Below are positions 1-12,100 of a DNA stretch of 64,000 nucleotides, in pieces; the stretch's first letter is position 1; each line of letters opens with the position of its first letter. The position numbers and the translations under genes are program-made. Source of the stretch: Iris pallida. Lineage: Eukaryota; Streptophyta; Magnoliopsida; Asparagales; Iridaceae. The stretch spans positions 97,001 to 161,000 of the forward strand of contig JANAVB010004101.1 of NCBI GenBank assembly GCA_029216955.1, given 5' to 3'. Under the pieces are notes generated by a model. The model worked only from the letters and a program-made list of their open reading frames with translations. It did no database searches and was not told the origin of the DNA.

Positions 1-881
1 ACACTAAAGAGTTTCACATGATCTACACTACTATGGAATTGTTCACATGACTACTAGCACTCCCCCGTTTCTCCAATCAATACACAAGGATCTAAGCAGG
101 TTATGTTATTATACATGATATCACATGGGGGCCCATGAAAGGGTGCACATGATAGTATACATGAAGGCTCCGTGAACATGAGAGTACATGATTCACAGGA
201 GTATACATGTATGGTAAAAGCACAGGAGTACATGATGAAAGTGAAACGCACATGACACAATGTACCCGATGCTCCCGAGGGGGATAACATCACATGAAGA
301 GATCCATATAGTACTAATCCGTGATAATGTCGTGACAGCATCAAGTAAAGTAATCTAAAGCAGGAAAATAATTCTAAGCAGGATATGAAATAATCAGAGA
401 ATGTACTCGCCTGGTATCTGAGTGTCCAGATGAAATGTATTGTCCGAGGAGAGGTATCTGGCTCCTAATCAGAACAACACAAGTCACAACAAGTCCAAAA
501 TGGTATAATGAAGTCCTACTATGCATTCTACATGATTCTAGGTCAATCTAGACCAAAGTCAACTCTTGGTCAACCCTAGAAGTCCAACTAGGTCAACCAA
601 GTCAAACCTAAGTCAACTATGGTCAAACTAGGTCAAACAAGTCATTCTAGGTCTAACTAGTCCATACTAGTGTAAACAAGCCTACACTAGTTAACACACA
701 CCATTACAAGGCTATATTACAATACAACTATATAGCTACCTACATACATATAGGCATATACATATACTCTATGTACACACATTCATGTTTATATTTCATC
801 CCCATACATGTTGACATATAACCCACACTATATATATAACACATTATATATATTATTATATATACATACATCTACATATAT

Positions 882-883
<2 letters not shown>

Positions 884-955
<72 letters not shown>
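884..955. repeat. (TA)n microsatellite in E1 left LTR
   Basis: About 35 uninterrupted AT dinucleotides. The same place in the right LTR (about 9860-9872) has only about six, so the run expanded or contracted after insertion. Confidence 0.95.
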
Positions 956-957
<2 letters not shown>

Positions 958-2784
958 CTCAAATCAAAATACACATATGTGTAGGCTACCTATATTGTAT
1001 ATACATTACATGCATATATGACATACATACATAATAGGTTTACACATAGTCTATATATCTATATTATATACATACATGTACACATTCAATATATAAAATA
1101 TACATACATGCCTATTCATATATAATATATACTTACATATGCATATAGAGAGAGGGCATGTGTGTGTATATTAAAAACCTGTGTGTGTGTAGGGTGTGAG
1201 TGCAAAACAATGTGTGTAGATGACTGTGTGTGTGTTATTGAGTGAGGACAGTGCAAAACAGTGTGTGTGTGTGTGTGTAATAGAAAATAGAAAATCAGTG
1301 AAGAGTGTGAGGCAAGTGTGAGTGAGGGTGTATGTGATTCAATGGACTGTGGGTAGTCTCACAGGAAGAAAAGAAAAAGAAACCAATTCAATTTACCACT
1401 CAGATTTCAGGTTTAGAATATAGGAAATATACTCAATCAGTTCAGCTATTAGACTGTAAAGGAAAAGAAGGAAATCAATTCATTTCAAATCAGTTTGATG
1501 AAAACTGAACCCAGTTTTCAGTCCCAACATTCCCAACCCTATTTCGAAATCAAATAGACACCAATCAACCCAAAAATCGACACACAGTTAGATCAAACAT
1601 AGGAAAACAACATTGGAGTTCAAAATCATGCTAATTACAGTATTAACTAGGTTAATTTAATTGCCAAAGTCACATATCAAAATCTGGAAATGCAGGAAAA
1701 TAATACACAGTTTAAGAACTTAGGGTAATTAGGAAATAACATATAAAAACAAATCAAAATACGAATTTATAGGTTGGTAAATAAAATATAGCATGTGTTT
1801 GTGTCAGAGAGAGTGATTCGTGTCCACGAAGTGTCCAAGCACAGAACATGCATGTGTATCAGAAATTGTGAATGGCAGGCCTCGTGCGGCCATGTCGAGC
1901 CACATTGGGCTCAAAACACGATGGACTAAGTGCTCGAGTCTAGTGCTAGGCTAGGTCTAGGTGAGTGTGTCAGTGTCCACGAAGGGTGTCCATGACGTGT
2001 CCAGCATGAATACGAATAGCGTATCAGTGTCCAATAAAACCCGACTGTACAGTCAGTCTAGACCAAAGAAGAGCCTCGTGCGTGTCCGACACGACACGAG
2101 ACGACTCGAGGCTTGGGGGCCCTCGTGTCAGATAATGCCCCCACCCCCTCATCAAATCCCAGCTCACCATGTGGCCTGTGCATCGTGCACGAGGCCACGA
2201 GCAGCAGGGGAATGCACTGTTTGCGTGCGCGCGCATACACCCGCGTGTACACGTGTCCAACCCGACACGACACGACACCAAATCCACATCAGTCCTCCAA
2301 AAACGTGTAAGCGACATCAAAACGATAATTCTTATTTAAACACAATTCAAAAATCAATACGAAATGCCCATTGGGGCATTTCATCAAACACTTAGGTCTA
2401 GGGTCGGATACGTGTCCGATACGGACACAAAATAGTTCCACCTGGACACGAAATCAATTCCTATGGCTAGGGGACACTTAGGGATAGGTCTACATGCTAA
2501 GAAAACCTGAAATTAATGGAGTTTACATAGATTTACCTATTGGTGACCAAAAGCAGAAAAAGCCTCAAATGGGAGGGTTCCTCTTGCTAGCAAACTTCTC
2601 CAAATTGGTTTGAATCTGAGAATAACATATAACAACAACAAGAACACTTAATTTAAAACCTATTTCAATTTGTTTGAGAGAAAAAGGAGCTAAAATGGAA
2701 TTTCTATGGATTTGTGAAGATGGAAACTCACCTCTTTCCAATACTTTTGAAATTCTAAGGAGGCTAGCCCTAATGGAGGAGATT

Positions 2785-2793
2785 ATTTATAGG
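2785..2793 (-). promoter_or_regulatory. TATA box of E1 left LTR
   Basis: On the minus strand the sequence reads CTATAAATAA, within the LTR and followed downstream by a leader-like region. The same box is at 12710-12720 in the right LTR. Transcription would run leftwards, matching gag-pol. Confidence 0.6.
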
Positions 2794-3201
2794 GTGGGAA
2801 TCCCTAGGACTAGTTTAAGTGGCCAGCCACATGTGGATTAGGGCTAGGTTAGGTTCACATGGCTAAAGGGTTGGGCTTAGTCATTAATCAATGTTTCAAA
2901 ATCACAAGTCATGACTTGTGACCAAAAGCTTTCTATTCTAATCTCTATATTCCTAATTGATTCTAATAACTAGAGTATGGTTAACTTAACTTAACCTAGG
3001 GTCTCATAATCTAACCAAGTCTAAACTCAACTAGGGTTAGGTTACCAAGTCAAAGCTAGTCAAAGTCAACCTAGTCAACCCTCATTCAAACAATTCCAAA
3101 ATAAATTCTAAAATTTTTTATAAATTCAAATAAATTCTAATAAATTTAAATTATCCCAAAAATGACAAAAATACCCTCAAGCTAGAAATGTGGTGGTGAC
3201 A

Positions 3202-3225
3202 AATCTACCCTCCTTAAAAAAATTT
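3202..3225 (-). promoter_or_regulatory. E1 polypurine tract
   Basis: The minus strand reads AAGGAGGGTAGATT directly before the 3' LTR start TGTCACC. Equivalent tracts lie beside the LARD and E3 3' LTRs, in the same position. Confidence 0.8.
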
Positions 3226-3280
3226 TGTCCTCGAAATTGAAAGGCGAAATGCAACTGATGAGAATGATAGAAAGTATACC

Positions 3281-3703
3281 TCACGGTCCAAAAAGATATG
3301 GGTAACGCTCGCGCATCTCATCCTTTCGCTCCCAGGTAGACTCTCCTGGAGAATGATACCTCCATGCGACGCACACCAAGGGTATCACCTGGTTCCTCAG
3401 AACCTTCTCATGTCGATCCAGTATCTCCACTGGCTGCTCTGGATAGCTGAGAGAAGGCCAAACCTCAATCTCTGAATGATCGAGCATATGGCTAGGATCA
3501 GCCACATACCATCTCAACTATGATACATAGAATATGTTGTGGACCCCCACTAGTACAGGCGACAAGTCTAGCCTGTATGCCACATCACCGACTCATCCGC
3601 TGATAACGAAAGGGCCAATAAAGTGCGGGCTAAGCTTTCCACCTCCACCAAAACGTATCGTACCACGAGTCGGAGATATCCTCAAGAAAACCTGGTCTCC
3701 AAC
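3281..3703 (-). pseudogene. E1 integrase C-terminus and chromodomain
   Basis: Minus-strand reading gives the Ty3 integrase C-terminal module (GGGKLSPHFIGPF followed by YRLDL and HNIFYVS) and then a chromodomain with EILDRHEKVLRNQVIPLV, CVAWRYHSPGESTWE and EMRERYPYLF. Chromodomains guide integration to chromatin. Stops occur within the C-terminal module (after FVISG and after IFYVS), so the tail is open only from about 3517 to 3281. It continues the integrase across the intron-like insertion at 3704-3799. E3 has a matching tail at 56073-56231. Confidence 0.85.
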
Positions 3704-3799
3704 CTAGTCACAAGTAAGGTCTCAATTAATTATGATAAACAAATATGATTAATAAAACATAACAATTAAACCTAAATCTAATCCTACTCTAATATGTAC
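3704..3799 (-). other. Intron-like 96 bp insertion in E1 integrase
   Basis: Minus strand: coding ...GAGTTTGAG, then GTACATATTAG, an AT-rich stretch ending TGTGACTAG, then GTTGGAGACCAGG. Removing it joins LEFE to VGDQVFLRIS, the usual uninterrupted run in this family. E3 (about 56490-56510) lacks it and reads LEFAIGDHVFLRIS straight through. The insertion has stops in the reading frame, GT-AG ends and low GC. It could be a spliceosomal intron or a chance small insertion; expression data would decide. Confidence 0.55.
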
Positions 3800-4806
3800 C
3801 TCAAACTCCAACGGCCTCCGGTGGCTATCGTCCCAGTACCGATGTATGTCCTCGCCACGCGAAGTCTGTCCCTGATGAGCTTCACCTTCTCGGCTGCGTC
3901 AACAACCATCTCTGGTCCCAGTAAAGCTCGCTCACCAACATCATCCCAAGATAAGGGTGTACGACACCTACGCCCGTACAGAGCCTCGAACGGTGACATC
4001 TCAATGCTGGCCTGGAAACTGTTGTTGTAAGCAAACTCCACCAAATGAAGATGATCCTCCCAGAAACCTCCAAAGTCCAGGACGTATGTCTGCAGCATAT
4101 CCTCAAGTGTCTGAATAGTCCTCTCTAACTGTCCGTCCGTCTGGGGGTGGTATGCAGTACTAAATTTAAGCTGAGTGCCCAAGCTGGTCTGCAGACTCCT
4201 CCAAAAATGGAAAGTAACGCTACTATCCCGATCTGAGACGATGCTGACCGGAATCTCATGAATCCTGACTATCTGCCGCATATACATCTCCGCCAGCCTC
4301 TCTGTAGACGTACCCACCTTGAATGGCAAGAAGTGGGCTGATTTGGTCAACCTGTCAACGATGACCCAAATCACGTCTTTTTTTCCTGGTGTACGCGGAA
4401 ATTCTGATACGAAGTCCATAGTAATATGCTCCCATTTCCACTCGGGAATGGGCAGCGGCTGCAACAATCCACTGGGCCTCTGCCTCTCTGCCTTGACCTG
4501 CTGATAGACCAAGCACCTAGCCACGAAGCGAGCCACCTCCCGCTTCATCCCGGACCACCAAACATGCTCCCTCAGATCTCGGTACATCTTGTTGGCACCA
4601 GGGTGTATAGAGTACTGAGATCTGTGGGCCTCCTGTAAAACCTGCTCCCTGAGCTCTCCGCTGGGCACACATAACCTGTAACCGTGCCTCAAGGCACCAT
4701 CCTCTGTAAGAGAAAACTCGCCATCCAGCAATCCTGCTCGAACCTGCTCTCGAAGACACCGCAGAGCAACGTCCTTAAACTGTGTCGACTTGATCCTCTC
4801 TACCAA
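3800..4806 (-). pseudogene. E1 integrase core
   Basis: Open frame on the minus strand (3784-4806). It shows the spacer region after RNase H, the zinc-binding region with a changed cysteine (CLVYQQVKAE where E3 has [10 protein letters not shown]), and the D,D-35-E core: TMDFV, then VSDRDSSVTF, then PQTDGQLERT. The integrase joins element DNA into the genome. Near the C-end a one-base shift moves RTYI into a wrong frame (about 3835-3850), after which YWDDSHRRPLEFE would resume. Frameshift plus a lost zinc ligand make it non-functional. Confidence 0.87.
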
Positions 4807-4934
4807 GTCTGACTGAATCTACATGCCCCACATCTGCATCTGCACTCCAGACACGATCACCTCAATCCCAAGGCTCTCTAAGTCTACAAGCAAATACCGA
4901 TCCATGGTCAAACACATGGCTGTCGGATACCTAC

Positions 4935-5330
4935 TCAAGGCATCGGCAACCACGTTGGCCTTCTCTGGTGATACTGAAGTAGGATGTCAAAATCCTTCAT
5001 CAACTCTAGCCATCTGCACTGCCTCATGTTTAACTTCTTCTGAGTGAACACATACTTTAAGCTCTTGTGATCTGTAAAAATCTCCACCCTCTCTCCATAC
5101 AGATAATGCTTCCACAACTTCAGAGCAAATATCACTGCTGCCAGCTCCAGGTCGTGGGTAGGGTAGTTCTTCTCATGGGGACGTAACTTCCTGGAAGCAT
5201 AGGCAATCACCTTCCCATGCTGCTGCAACACACAACCCAGCCCCTTCCCTAAAGCGTCAATATAAATAGTGAATCCACCTGATCCTGAAGGCAATGTCAG
5301 AATCGGAGCTGTCGTAAGCCGCTTCTTCAA
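4935..5330 (-). pseudogene. E1 RNase H
   Basis: Minus-strand frame with typical Ty3 RNase [57 protein letters not shown], and [10 protein letters not shown]. It removes RNA from the RNA-DNA hybrid in reverse transcription. The first catalytic Asp is in IDALG, where related copies usually have DAS. A one-base loss near 4970 shifts the frame before the usual NVVADALSR run, which reads through only in the neighbouring frame. Confidence 0.87.
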
Positions 5331-5370
5331 CTCATCAAAAGCTGCCTAACACTCCTCTGACCAAACATAC

Positions 5371-5865
5371 TCAGCATCCTTCCAGGTCAACCGAGTCAAC
5401 GGTTGCAACCCGGGATAAATCATGCACAAATCTCCGATAATATCCTGCCAGCCCCAGGAAACTCCTGATCTCTGCAACTGAAGTCGGCGCTGCCGATGCC
5501 TCAACTGCTACAATCTTCTTGGGGTCAACTGAGATACTATCTCCAGTCACCACATGCCCCAAAAAGTCCACCCGGTCCAAAAAGAACTCACACTTGAAGA
5601 GCTTTCTGTAAAGCTGCTTATTCCAGAGAATATCCAGCACTATCCTCAAATGCTCCTCGTGCTCCTCCTCAGTCTTGGAATATATCAAGATGTCGTCAAT
5701 GAACACCACCACAAACTGATCCAGGTACTGGTGGAACACCTTGTTCATTATGTTCATAAACACTGCTGGTGCATTGGTTAGCCCAAACGGCATAACCAAA
5801 AACTCAAACTGCCCGTACCGCGTCCTGAAAGCGGTCTTAGGAATATCCTCCCCCTTCACCTTCAC
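5371..5865 (-). pseudogene. E1 reverse transcriptase, palm and thumb
   Basis: Minus-strand frame with [15 protein letters not shown] and the catalytic [12 protein letters not shown] (YXDD-type box as FIDD), then FLGHVV and [12 protein letters not shown]. Upstream the expected [12 protein letters not shown] reads [15 protein letters not shown] (TAG at about 5893), so it is separated from the N-terminal part. Confidence 0.9.
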
Positions 5866-5915
5866 CTGGTGATATCCCGACCTCAGATCAATCTAGGAAA
5901 ATACCCGAGCTCCTC

Positions 5916-7625
5916 TCAACTGGTCAAATAGATCGTCGATCCACGGCGGTGGGTATCTGTTCTTGATCGTGAGGTTGTTGAGTACCCTATAGTTAATACA
6001 CATCCGTACTGACCCATCCTTCTTGGCACAAATAGCACTGGTGCATCCCATGGAGATGAACTCGAGCGGATGAAGCCCTTGTCCTGCAGCTCATCCACCT
6101 GCTTCTTCAGCTCCACCAACTCACTATTATTTATCCGATAGACATGCTGAAAGATGGGTTCCGCTCCTGGAACCAAGTCTATCGAAAACTCAATGTCTCT
6201 GTATGGTGGCAATCCCGACAACTCCTCTGGAAAAACATCCATATACTCTGCTATCAAGGGGTGTAGAATCGCCTGCTCCTCAACCGAGACTCCACAGAAA
6301 ACTCTGCTGCTCTGCTCTGCCTGACGTCTGGAGTACTCAAACTCTGGCTCCCCTGGCGCTCTGAAGAGAACTCTACACCCTCTGCAATCAATGCTGGCGT
6401 GGTGCCTGCCCAACCAATCCATGCCAAGTACTATATTGTAGTTCGGCAATGGTATTACGAGTAGGCTCACCTCCAACTCACGGCCTCCCAAAACTATACT
6501 CCGACCCTTACAAACATCACTCACGAGGATAATACCACCCTCGATCATGATCTTGTAAGTCCTAGTTAACGATTCAGCTACGATACCGTGTCTAATCGTA
6601 AAAGATACTGATATGAAGCTATGCGAAGCACCGTAATCGAATAATGCAAAATCTGGACTGGAGTCGAGAAGAATCGAACCTGCGATCAGCTCTCCGATGT
6701 CCTCTGTATCCTCTGCTGCCATGGCAAATCCTTGTCCATGCTGGCCTCTCCTAGCCTGCTGCTGGTGCTGAACGAACCTCTGCTGCTGTGTCGGCAGGGC
6801 TGGTCCCCTCTGCTGGCCTGCTGGAGCCCTAGCTCCTCCTCCCTGGACTGCTTTTCCCCCAGACCTAGCACAATCCCTCAGCTGGTGATCTGCCACTCCG
6901 TAAAGAAGGCACTTCCCGAGCCTCTTCCTGCACTCGTTCCATCCATGCCCTGGCTTCTTGCAGAATGTGCAACTGACTGTCTGCTGCCTGGGTGCCTGAT
7001 GCTGAAACTGCTGCTGGTGAACTGGCCTCTGCTGGATCGGCTGTGGCTGGAACTGTCTCGGCTGCTGGTGCTGGAAGTGAGGCCTCTTGGCCTGGCCTTC
7101 GCTGCTGCTGCCCCCAACTGGGTCTCGCCCCCTCTTGAGCCTAAGCTCAAGATCATCCTCAGCCAATAAGACTCCCGTCAAGATCTCCTCGAATGTGGCA
7201 TCTCGATTGCCCTTGGTCAAGGACTTGACCTCCTTGACCAGACACTTTCGAAACCTCTGGGCCTTCGTCGTCTTGCTCAAGCCCTCTACGAACCTGCCGA
7301 GGCGGCCGAACTCTCCAGCATACTCCTCCACTGAAAGGCTCCCCTGGACTAGGCTCTCGAACTGCGACTCTAAGGCTCTGAGCGCTGAATCTGGAAAGAA
7401 CTTCTTCTTGAAGAAGCTCTTGAACTCCTCCCAGGTCTGCCCAGCTACCCCCACCCTGGGGTCTGACTGATACCAGGTGCGAGCAAGATCTCGCATCCGG
7501 CTAGCTGCTGCCTCTATCTGGAGATCTGCTGGTATCCGGGCCAGGCAGAAGATCTCCTCTATATGCTCGATCCACTCATCAGCATATAGAATCCTCTTTG
7601 TCCCTAGGAAGTCTCTGGGGCTCAT
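5916..7625 (-). pseudogene. E1 gag, protease and RT N-terminus
   Basis: One long minus-strand frame. The gag part has the retrotransposon gag fold (ARTWYQSD, FKKKFFPDSAL, EYAGEFGRLGRFV), a Gln-rich linker, and a CCHC knuckle CTFCKKPGHGWNEC. The protease follows with [11 protein letters not shown], in which the catalytic Asp-Ser-Gly is Asp-Tyr-Gly, a change expected to kill it. The RT N-terminus (EIEFSIDLVPGAEPI-like region, [12 protein letters not shown]) is then lost to a frameshift after PVLFV. Confidence 0.9.
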
Positions 7626-7628
7626 CTT

Positions 7629-8012
7629 CTAGAACTGCTCTATCCCCGGTATCCTCGGCTGATGGACTACTGGTCGAGCTGCGACCGTCGTAAGGGCCAA
7701 CTCCATGCCCCTGTCCTGTCGAGTCTGCTGCTGGTCCATGAACTGCTGGAAGTATGCGAACATCTGTGCCGCATCCACGTATCCTATAGGTGACGACCGC
7801 TGGAAGGGCATCTCTCCGATGACTGGGTCCTGCCTCCGAGCCGGTGGAGGCATACCCCCTGCTGCTGTTGCCGAAGTCTCAATACGAGCAGAGGTGGCAG
7901 GAGCTGCAGTCCCCTGGCCCTGCTGTACTGGCTGAGAGGTAGCAGTCCCCTCTATAGCATCCCCATGAATGGTACGCTGCGACTGAGTCTCTACCATCCT
8001 GAAGATAGACAA
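7629..8012 (-). pseudogene. E1 gag N-terminus
   Basis: Minus-strand frame in phase with the following gag frame and split from it by a single TAG after GIEQF. Contains a Pro/Ala-rich stretch and a Gln-rich FQQFMDQQQTRQ segment, as in Tekay gag N-termini. The likely start is the ATG at 8012 or at 7997. Confidence 0.75.
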
Positions 8013-8241
8013 ATAAGAGTATCAATTTCTAAGAAAAAAAATGATATAACAAAGGCGGACAATTAAAATTCAAAAGGACCAGCTGACAATAAGGATTTAG
8101 ATGGCAATAAAAAGAATTTTTCCTAATATGATTGAGTACCTTAAAAATTAATGTCCTATATCCTACTGCAGGCTGTAGTGATACTCTAATTGGAATACCA
8201 CTACACTTCTAGCAGACTTGCATGGGCCACCACTAAAAATG
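8013..8241 (-). other. E1 untranslated leader with primer-binding site
   Basis: Non-coding leader between the 5' LTR and gag. The primer-binding site is at 8215-8232: the plus strand reads GACTTGCATGGGCCACCA, which matches the 3' end of a plant tRNA-Ile (AAU) as I recall it, with one mismatch. Nine bases separate it from the LTR. The same site is found in the LARD and E3. Confidence 0.7.
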
Positions 8242-10430
8242 TGTCACGACCCGCACCCTAGAGTAAGGGCACAAGACGTGGGTACGTCCAGCCTACGCCA
8301 CAGTATCGGCGGTAGAACGCTGTCCTAGGTCACAATATCTAACAATATAAATTCTAAGCAGTTTATACTCCCCGAATGGGGGTGACATGATAGAAGTAAA
8401 CTCAATCACAACTAAGGAAGAAAAAGTACGATATGATATAGAACTCAAGGAAATACAGATGATAAAATAGTCTAAGATAACATCCCAGCAAATATCCAGA
8501 GCACAATCTCAGCTACTGAATATGAAAGAATATATACAACTCAGAATCTCCAGACAGAAATAAAGTCTAGCTAAAACAGTCTCAAGATAACATAAATAAG
8601 ATAAGGCCTAACTAAGCTAGTCTAGGAAATAGGGGTAATGTCCTCAGCTAGAGCTGGGTCCTCCTGAAAGTCCAGCTCGTAAGTATCGTCTAGGGCTGCC
8701 CCGTAGAAGGTATCCACACAGGCCTCCTCCTTGTCCTCTGTAATATTTTTAACATGTCCAGTCAGGACAGGAGCGAGCACAATACATCTCAACAAATCAT
8801 AGCAGGTTAGAAAATATAAACATGCAGTAGAGTAAGATACAGGAACTGAAAGGAAGTACATGATATAAAAGAAGAGAACTGTATGTAAATAGCAACTATA
8901 TATAGAGAACTAATAGTGGCTAGTGATGTAGAGTACAGAATAGCACATGTGAACAGAACATATTTGTACATGATCTACAATAAAGAGTTTCACATGATCT
9001 ATACTACTATGGAATTGTTCACATGACTATTAGCACTCCTCCGTTTTCCCAATCAATACACAAGGATCTAAGCAGGTTATGTTATTATACATGATATCAC
9101 ATGGGGGCCCATAAAAGGATGCACATGATAGTATACATGAGGGCTCCGTAAACATGAGAGTACATAATTCACAGGAGTATACATGTATGGTGAAAGCACA
9201 TGAGTACATGATGAAAGTGAAACGCACATGACATAATGTACCCGATGCTCCCGAGGGGGATAACATCGCATAAAGAGATCCATATAGTACTAATCCGTGA
9301 TAATGTTGTGACAGCATCAAGTAAAGTAATCTAAAGCAGGAAAATAATTCTAAGCAGGATATGAAATGATCAGAGAATATACTCGCCTGGTATCTGAGTG
9401 TCCGGATGAAATATACTGTCCGAGGAGAGGTATCTGGCTCCTAATCAGAATAGCACAAGTCACAACAAGTCCAAAATGGTATAATGAAGTCCTACTATGC
9501 ATTCTACATGATTCTAGGTCAATCTAGACCAAAGTTAACTCTTGGTCAACCCTAGAAGTCAAACTAGGTCAACTAAGTCAAACCTAAGTCAACTATGGTC
9601 AAACTAGGTCAAACAAGTCATTCTAGGTCTAACTAGTCTATACTAGTGTAAACAAGCCTACACTAGTTAACACACACCATTACAAGGCTATATTACAATA
9701 CAACTATATTGCTACCTACATGCATATAGGCATATACATATACTCTACGTACACACATTCATGTTTATATTTCATCCCCATACATGTTGACATATAACCC
9801 ACACTATATATATAACATATTATATACATTATTATATATACATACATCTACATATATTACATATATATATAGGCTCAAATCAAAATACACATATGTGTAG
9901 TCTACCTATATTGTATATACATTACATGCATATATGACATACATACATAATAGGTTTACACATAGTCTATATACCTATATTATATACATATATGTACACA
10001 TTCAATATATAAAATATACATACATGCCTATTCATATATAATATATACTTACATATGCATATAGAGAGAGGGCATGTGTGTGTGTGTATATTAAAAACCT
10101 GTGTGTGTGTGTAGGGTGTGAGTGCAAAACAATGTGTATAGATGACTGTGTGTGTGTTATTAAGCGAGGGACAGTGCAAAACAGTGTGTGTGTGATAGGA
10201 AATAAAAAATCAGTGAAGAGTGTGAGGCAAGTGTGAGTGAGGGTGTATGTGATTCAATGGACTGTGGGTAGTCTCACAGGAAGAAAAGGAAAGGAAACCA
10301 ATTCAATTTACCACTCAGATTTCAGGTTTAGAATATAGGAAACATGCTCAACCAGTTCAGCTATTAGACTGTAAAGGAAAGGATGGAAATTAATTCATTT
10401 CAAATCAGTTTGATGAAAACTGAACCCAGT

Positions 10431-12100
10431 TTGATGAAAACTGAACTCAGATTTCAGGTTTAGAATCACGGCGAAAGGAGCAGCTTTCAACACAATCAGA
10501 GTGGGCAACACCCACTTTGAAGGAAGAGAGAGCCTAGCACCGCAATTCCGATCTGCGGCTCTTCCGGAATAACGGAGACGAGGCCCGAGCATCCCTATCT
10601 TTGGATGCAACAGGCACCTTCTGCCTGCCTCAGAAGCCCTCGACTCCATCTTTTGGATGTAACAGTCACCTTCAAGAGCATCAACGACGACATGGCGTCT
10701 CATCTTTACCCTCGGGAGCACTTCGTCAACAGAATGCACCCGAATACTCAAGTTTATGTTGGAAGTACGTGAGGGAATGAGAAGCAAACCTTCTCTCCAT
10801 GCCACTATTTATAGGTCGGGCAGATCAAACCCACGCGCCAAGTGGAAGGCTCTCCGAATTCTGTGCAATGAACCCACATTAAATGGATGAACCGGACGCC
10901 TCGACTTCAGCCAAACGGCTATTTAAAGGCACTCGAGAAGCGAAACATCCGCATCATTAAAAACGTATCAGATGCGCCGGCTGGACAGCGCATCACACCC
11001 CTTCAAACATCAAGCGCCTCCAACAGATGCGCCCTGTACTGGGTGCATCACAGGGGATGCGCCCCCATACGTCCCCATACGCTTAGTGGAACGTCAACCG
11101 ACGTGCCCACTCAGCTGTCCATCGAATGTCACCAACATTAAATGCTGGACTGACAGAGTTGGCAGCACGCCTCCCCAAGTCTGAACGGTTGACAGCTTTT
11201 GCAGGAAACGAAGCGTCCACAACGTCAGCATCATCATGACTTTATCTCGACGGCTACTGCCACGTGGCCACCCAACCATCCGCATGCGCCTCAAAAGCCA
11301 TGCGCCTCAGACCCTTCACTGATCCCTAAAGACAGAAGAACAGTCTTCAGTTGAAGCTTTGCATGCGCCTCAAAAGCCATGCGCCCCATACTGATCTCTG
11401 ATCCCGAAAGACAGAAGGAAAGTCGCTTGCATGCGCCTCAAAAGCCATGCGCCCAGAATGGTTCGTGACTCCTAAAGGTCACGAGCCAAAATCTCATCAT
11501 GCGCCCAATCCAAGGCGCATCCCACCAAATCATCCCCCCATCAGATCCGAGATCTCCGAGCCATGAGTCGACGACACGTGTCCTTTGACTCTACTCATCC
11601 AAGATTTCAGCAACAGAAAGATCTTCTCCTCTGCTACGTGCCGGCTCACAACAGCAGCATGAAGAATTCAACCCCTCGAGTAGGGCGCATCATCCATGTG
11701 CCTCCATCAGCAGTCTCTACGTGGCATCCCCACGTACCGGCGCATCCTACATATGCGCGCATGAGCAGCCAACCTGCCCAGCTATAAATAGAGGGATCAT
11801 TTCCTTCTTCCAGACAGAGACACATACGGACAATACAGACAGATATCACCAGAAAGGCAGATACAGACACTCAACGTCTTCTCCTCTCAGCAAGCTCCAG
11901 CACATAGAGCAATCTACACCTTCAGAGAACCGATAACCGTTGTCAGCCCGTCAACGGAGTCAACGCATTACCACTCGCTCCATTGGCACTTAGGACCCAG
12001 ATTAAACAAAAGTGTACTCCTAGGACTACATCTAAGTCCTATATTATAACACTGTTCTGTTTGTATTAAGATTTGCAATCAAACGATTTTAATGGCAAAC
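10431..12100 (+). mobile_element. Tat-like LTR fragment inside E1 right LTR
   Basis: A 1.67 kb block replaces 665 bp of E1 LTR. Its right end, ATGGCAAACA at 12091-12100, is the same as the LTR 3' end of the Tat element (minus-strand ATGGCAAACA before its primer site). It has a plus-strand TATA box (CTATAAATAGAGG at about 11783-11795) and R/U5-like sequence. A 25 bp unit (gcatgcgcctcaaaagccat core) recurs at 11282, 11361 and 11429. The left junction (10431-10466) is filler that repeats nearby E1 LTR words. A minus-strand TATA-like box lies at about 10807-10816 with an open frame below it (10395-10805); I do not recognise its product. Confidence 0.6.
11282..11455. repeat. Tandem repeat with ATGCGCC words in Tat-like LTR fragment
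   Basis: Three copies of gcatgcgcctcaaaagccat(gcgcc), starting at 11282, 11361 and 11429 (spacings 79 and 68), separated by related gacagaag-containing spacers. Confidence 0.85.

Larger units (their letters stand above)
1..3201 (-). repeat. E1 3' LTR (left copy, start missing)
   Basis: Base 1 aligns with about 8977 of the right copy and the match runs, with one replaced block, to the LTR end at 3201 (GTGGTGGTGACA). The first roughly 735 bp of the LTR are outside the window. Compared with the right copy it has a much longer TA run and retains 1511-2175, which is replaced in the right copy. Confidence 0.88.

Noticed and set aside
1961..2395. 144-codon frame in E1 left LTR
   Set aside because: Falls in LTR sequence, is not kept in the right LTR, and has no domain.
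8215..8232. Primer site as part of a tRNA gene
   Set aside because: Only the 18 terminal bases match; no D-arm or anticodon arm follows. A likeness to the anticodon arm of initiator tRNA-Met was on the wrong strand for a primer site.
10887..11141. Plus-strand frames at 10887-11936 as host genes
   Set aside because: They lie in LTR sequence with direct repeats and a TATA box; no domain, and no splice pattern.
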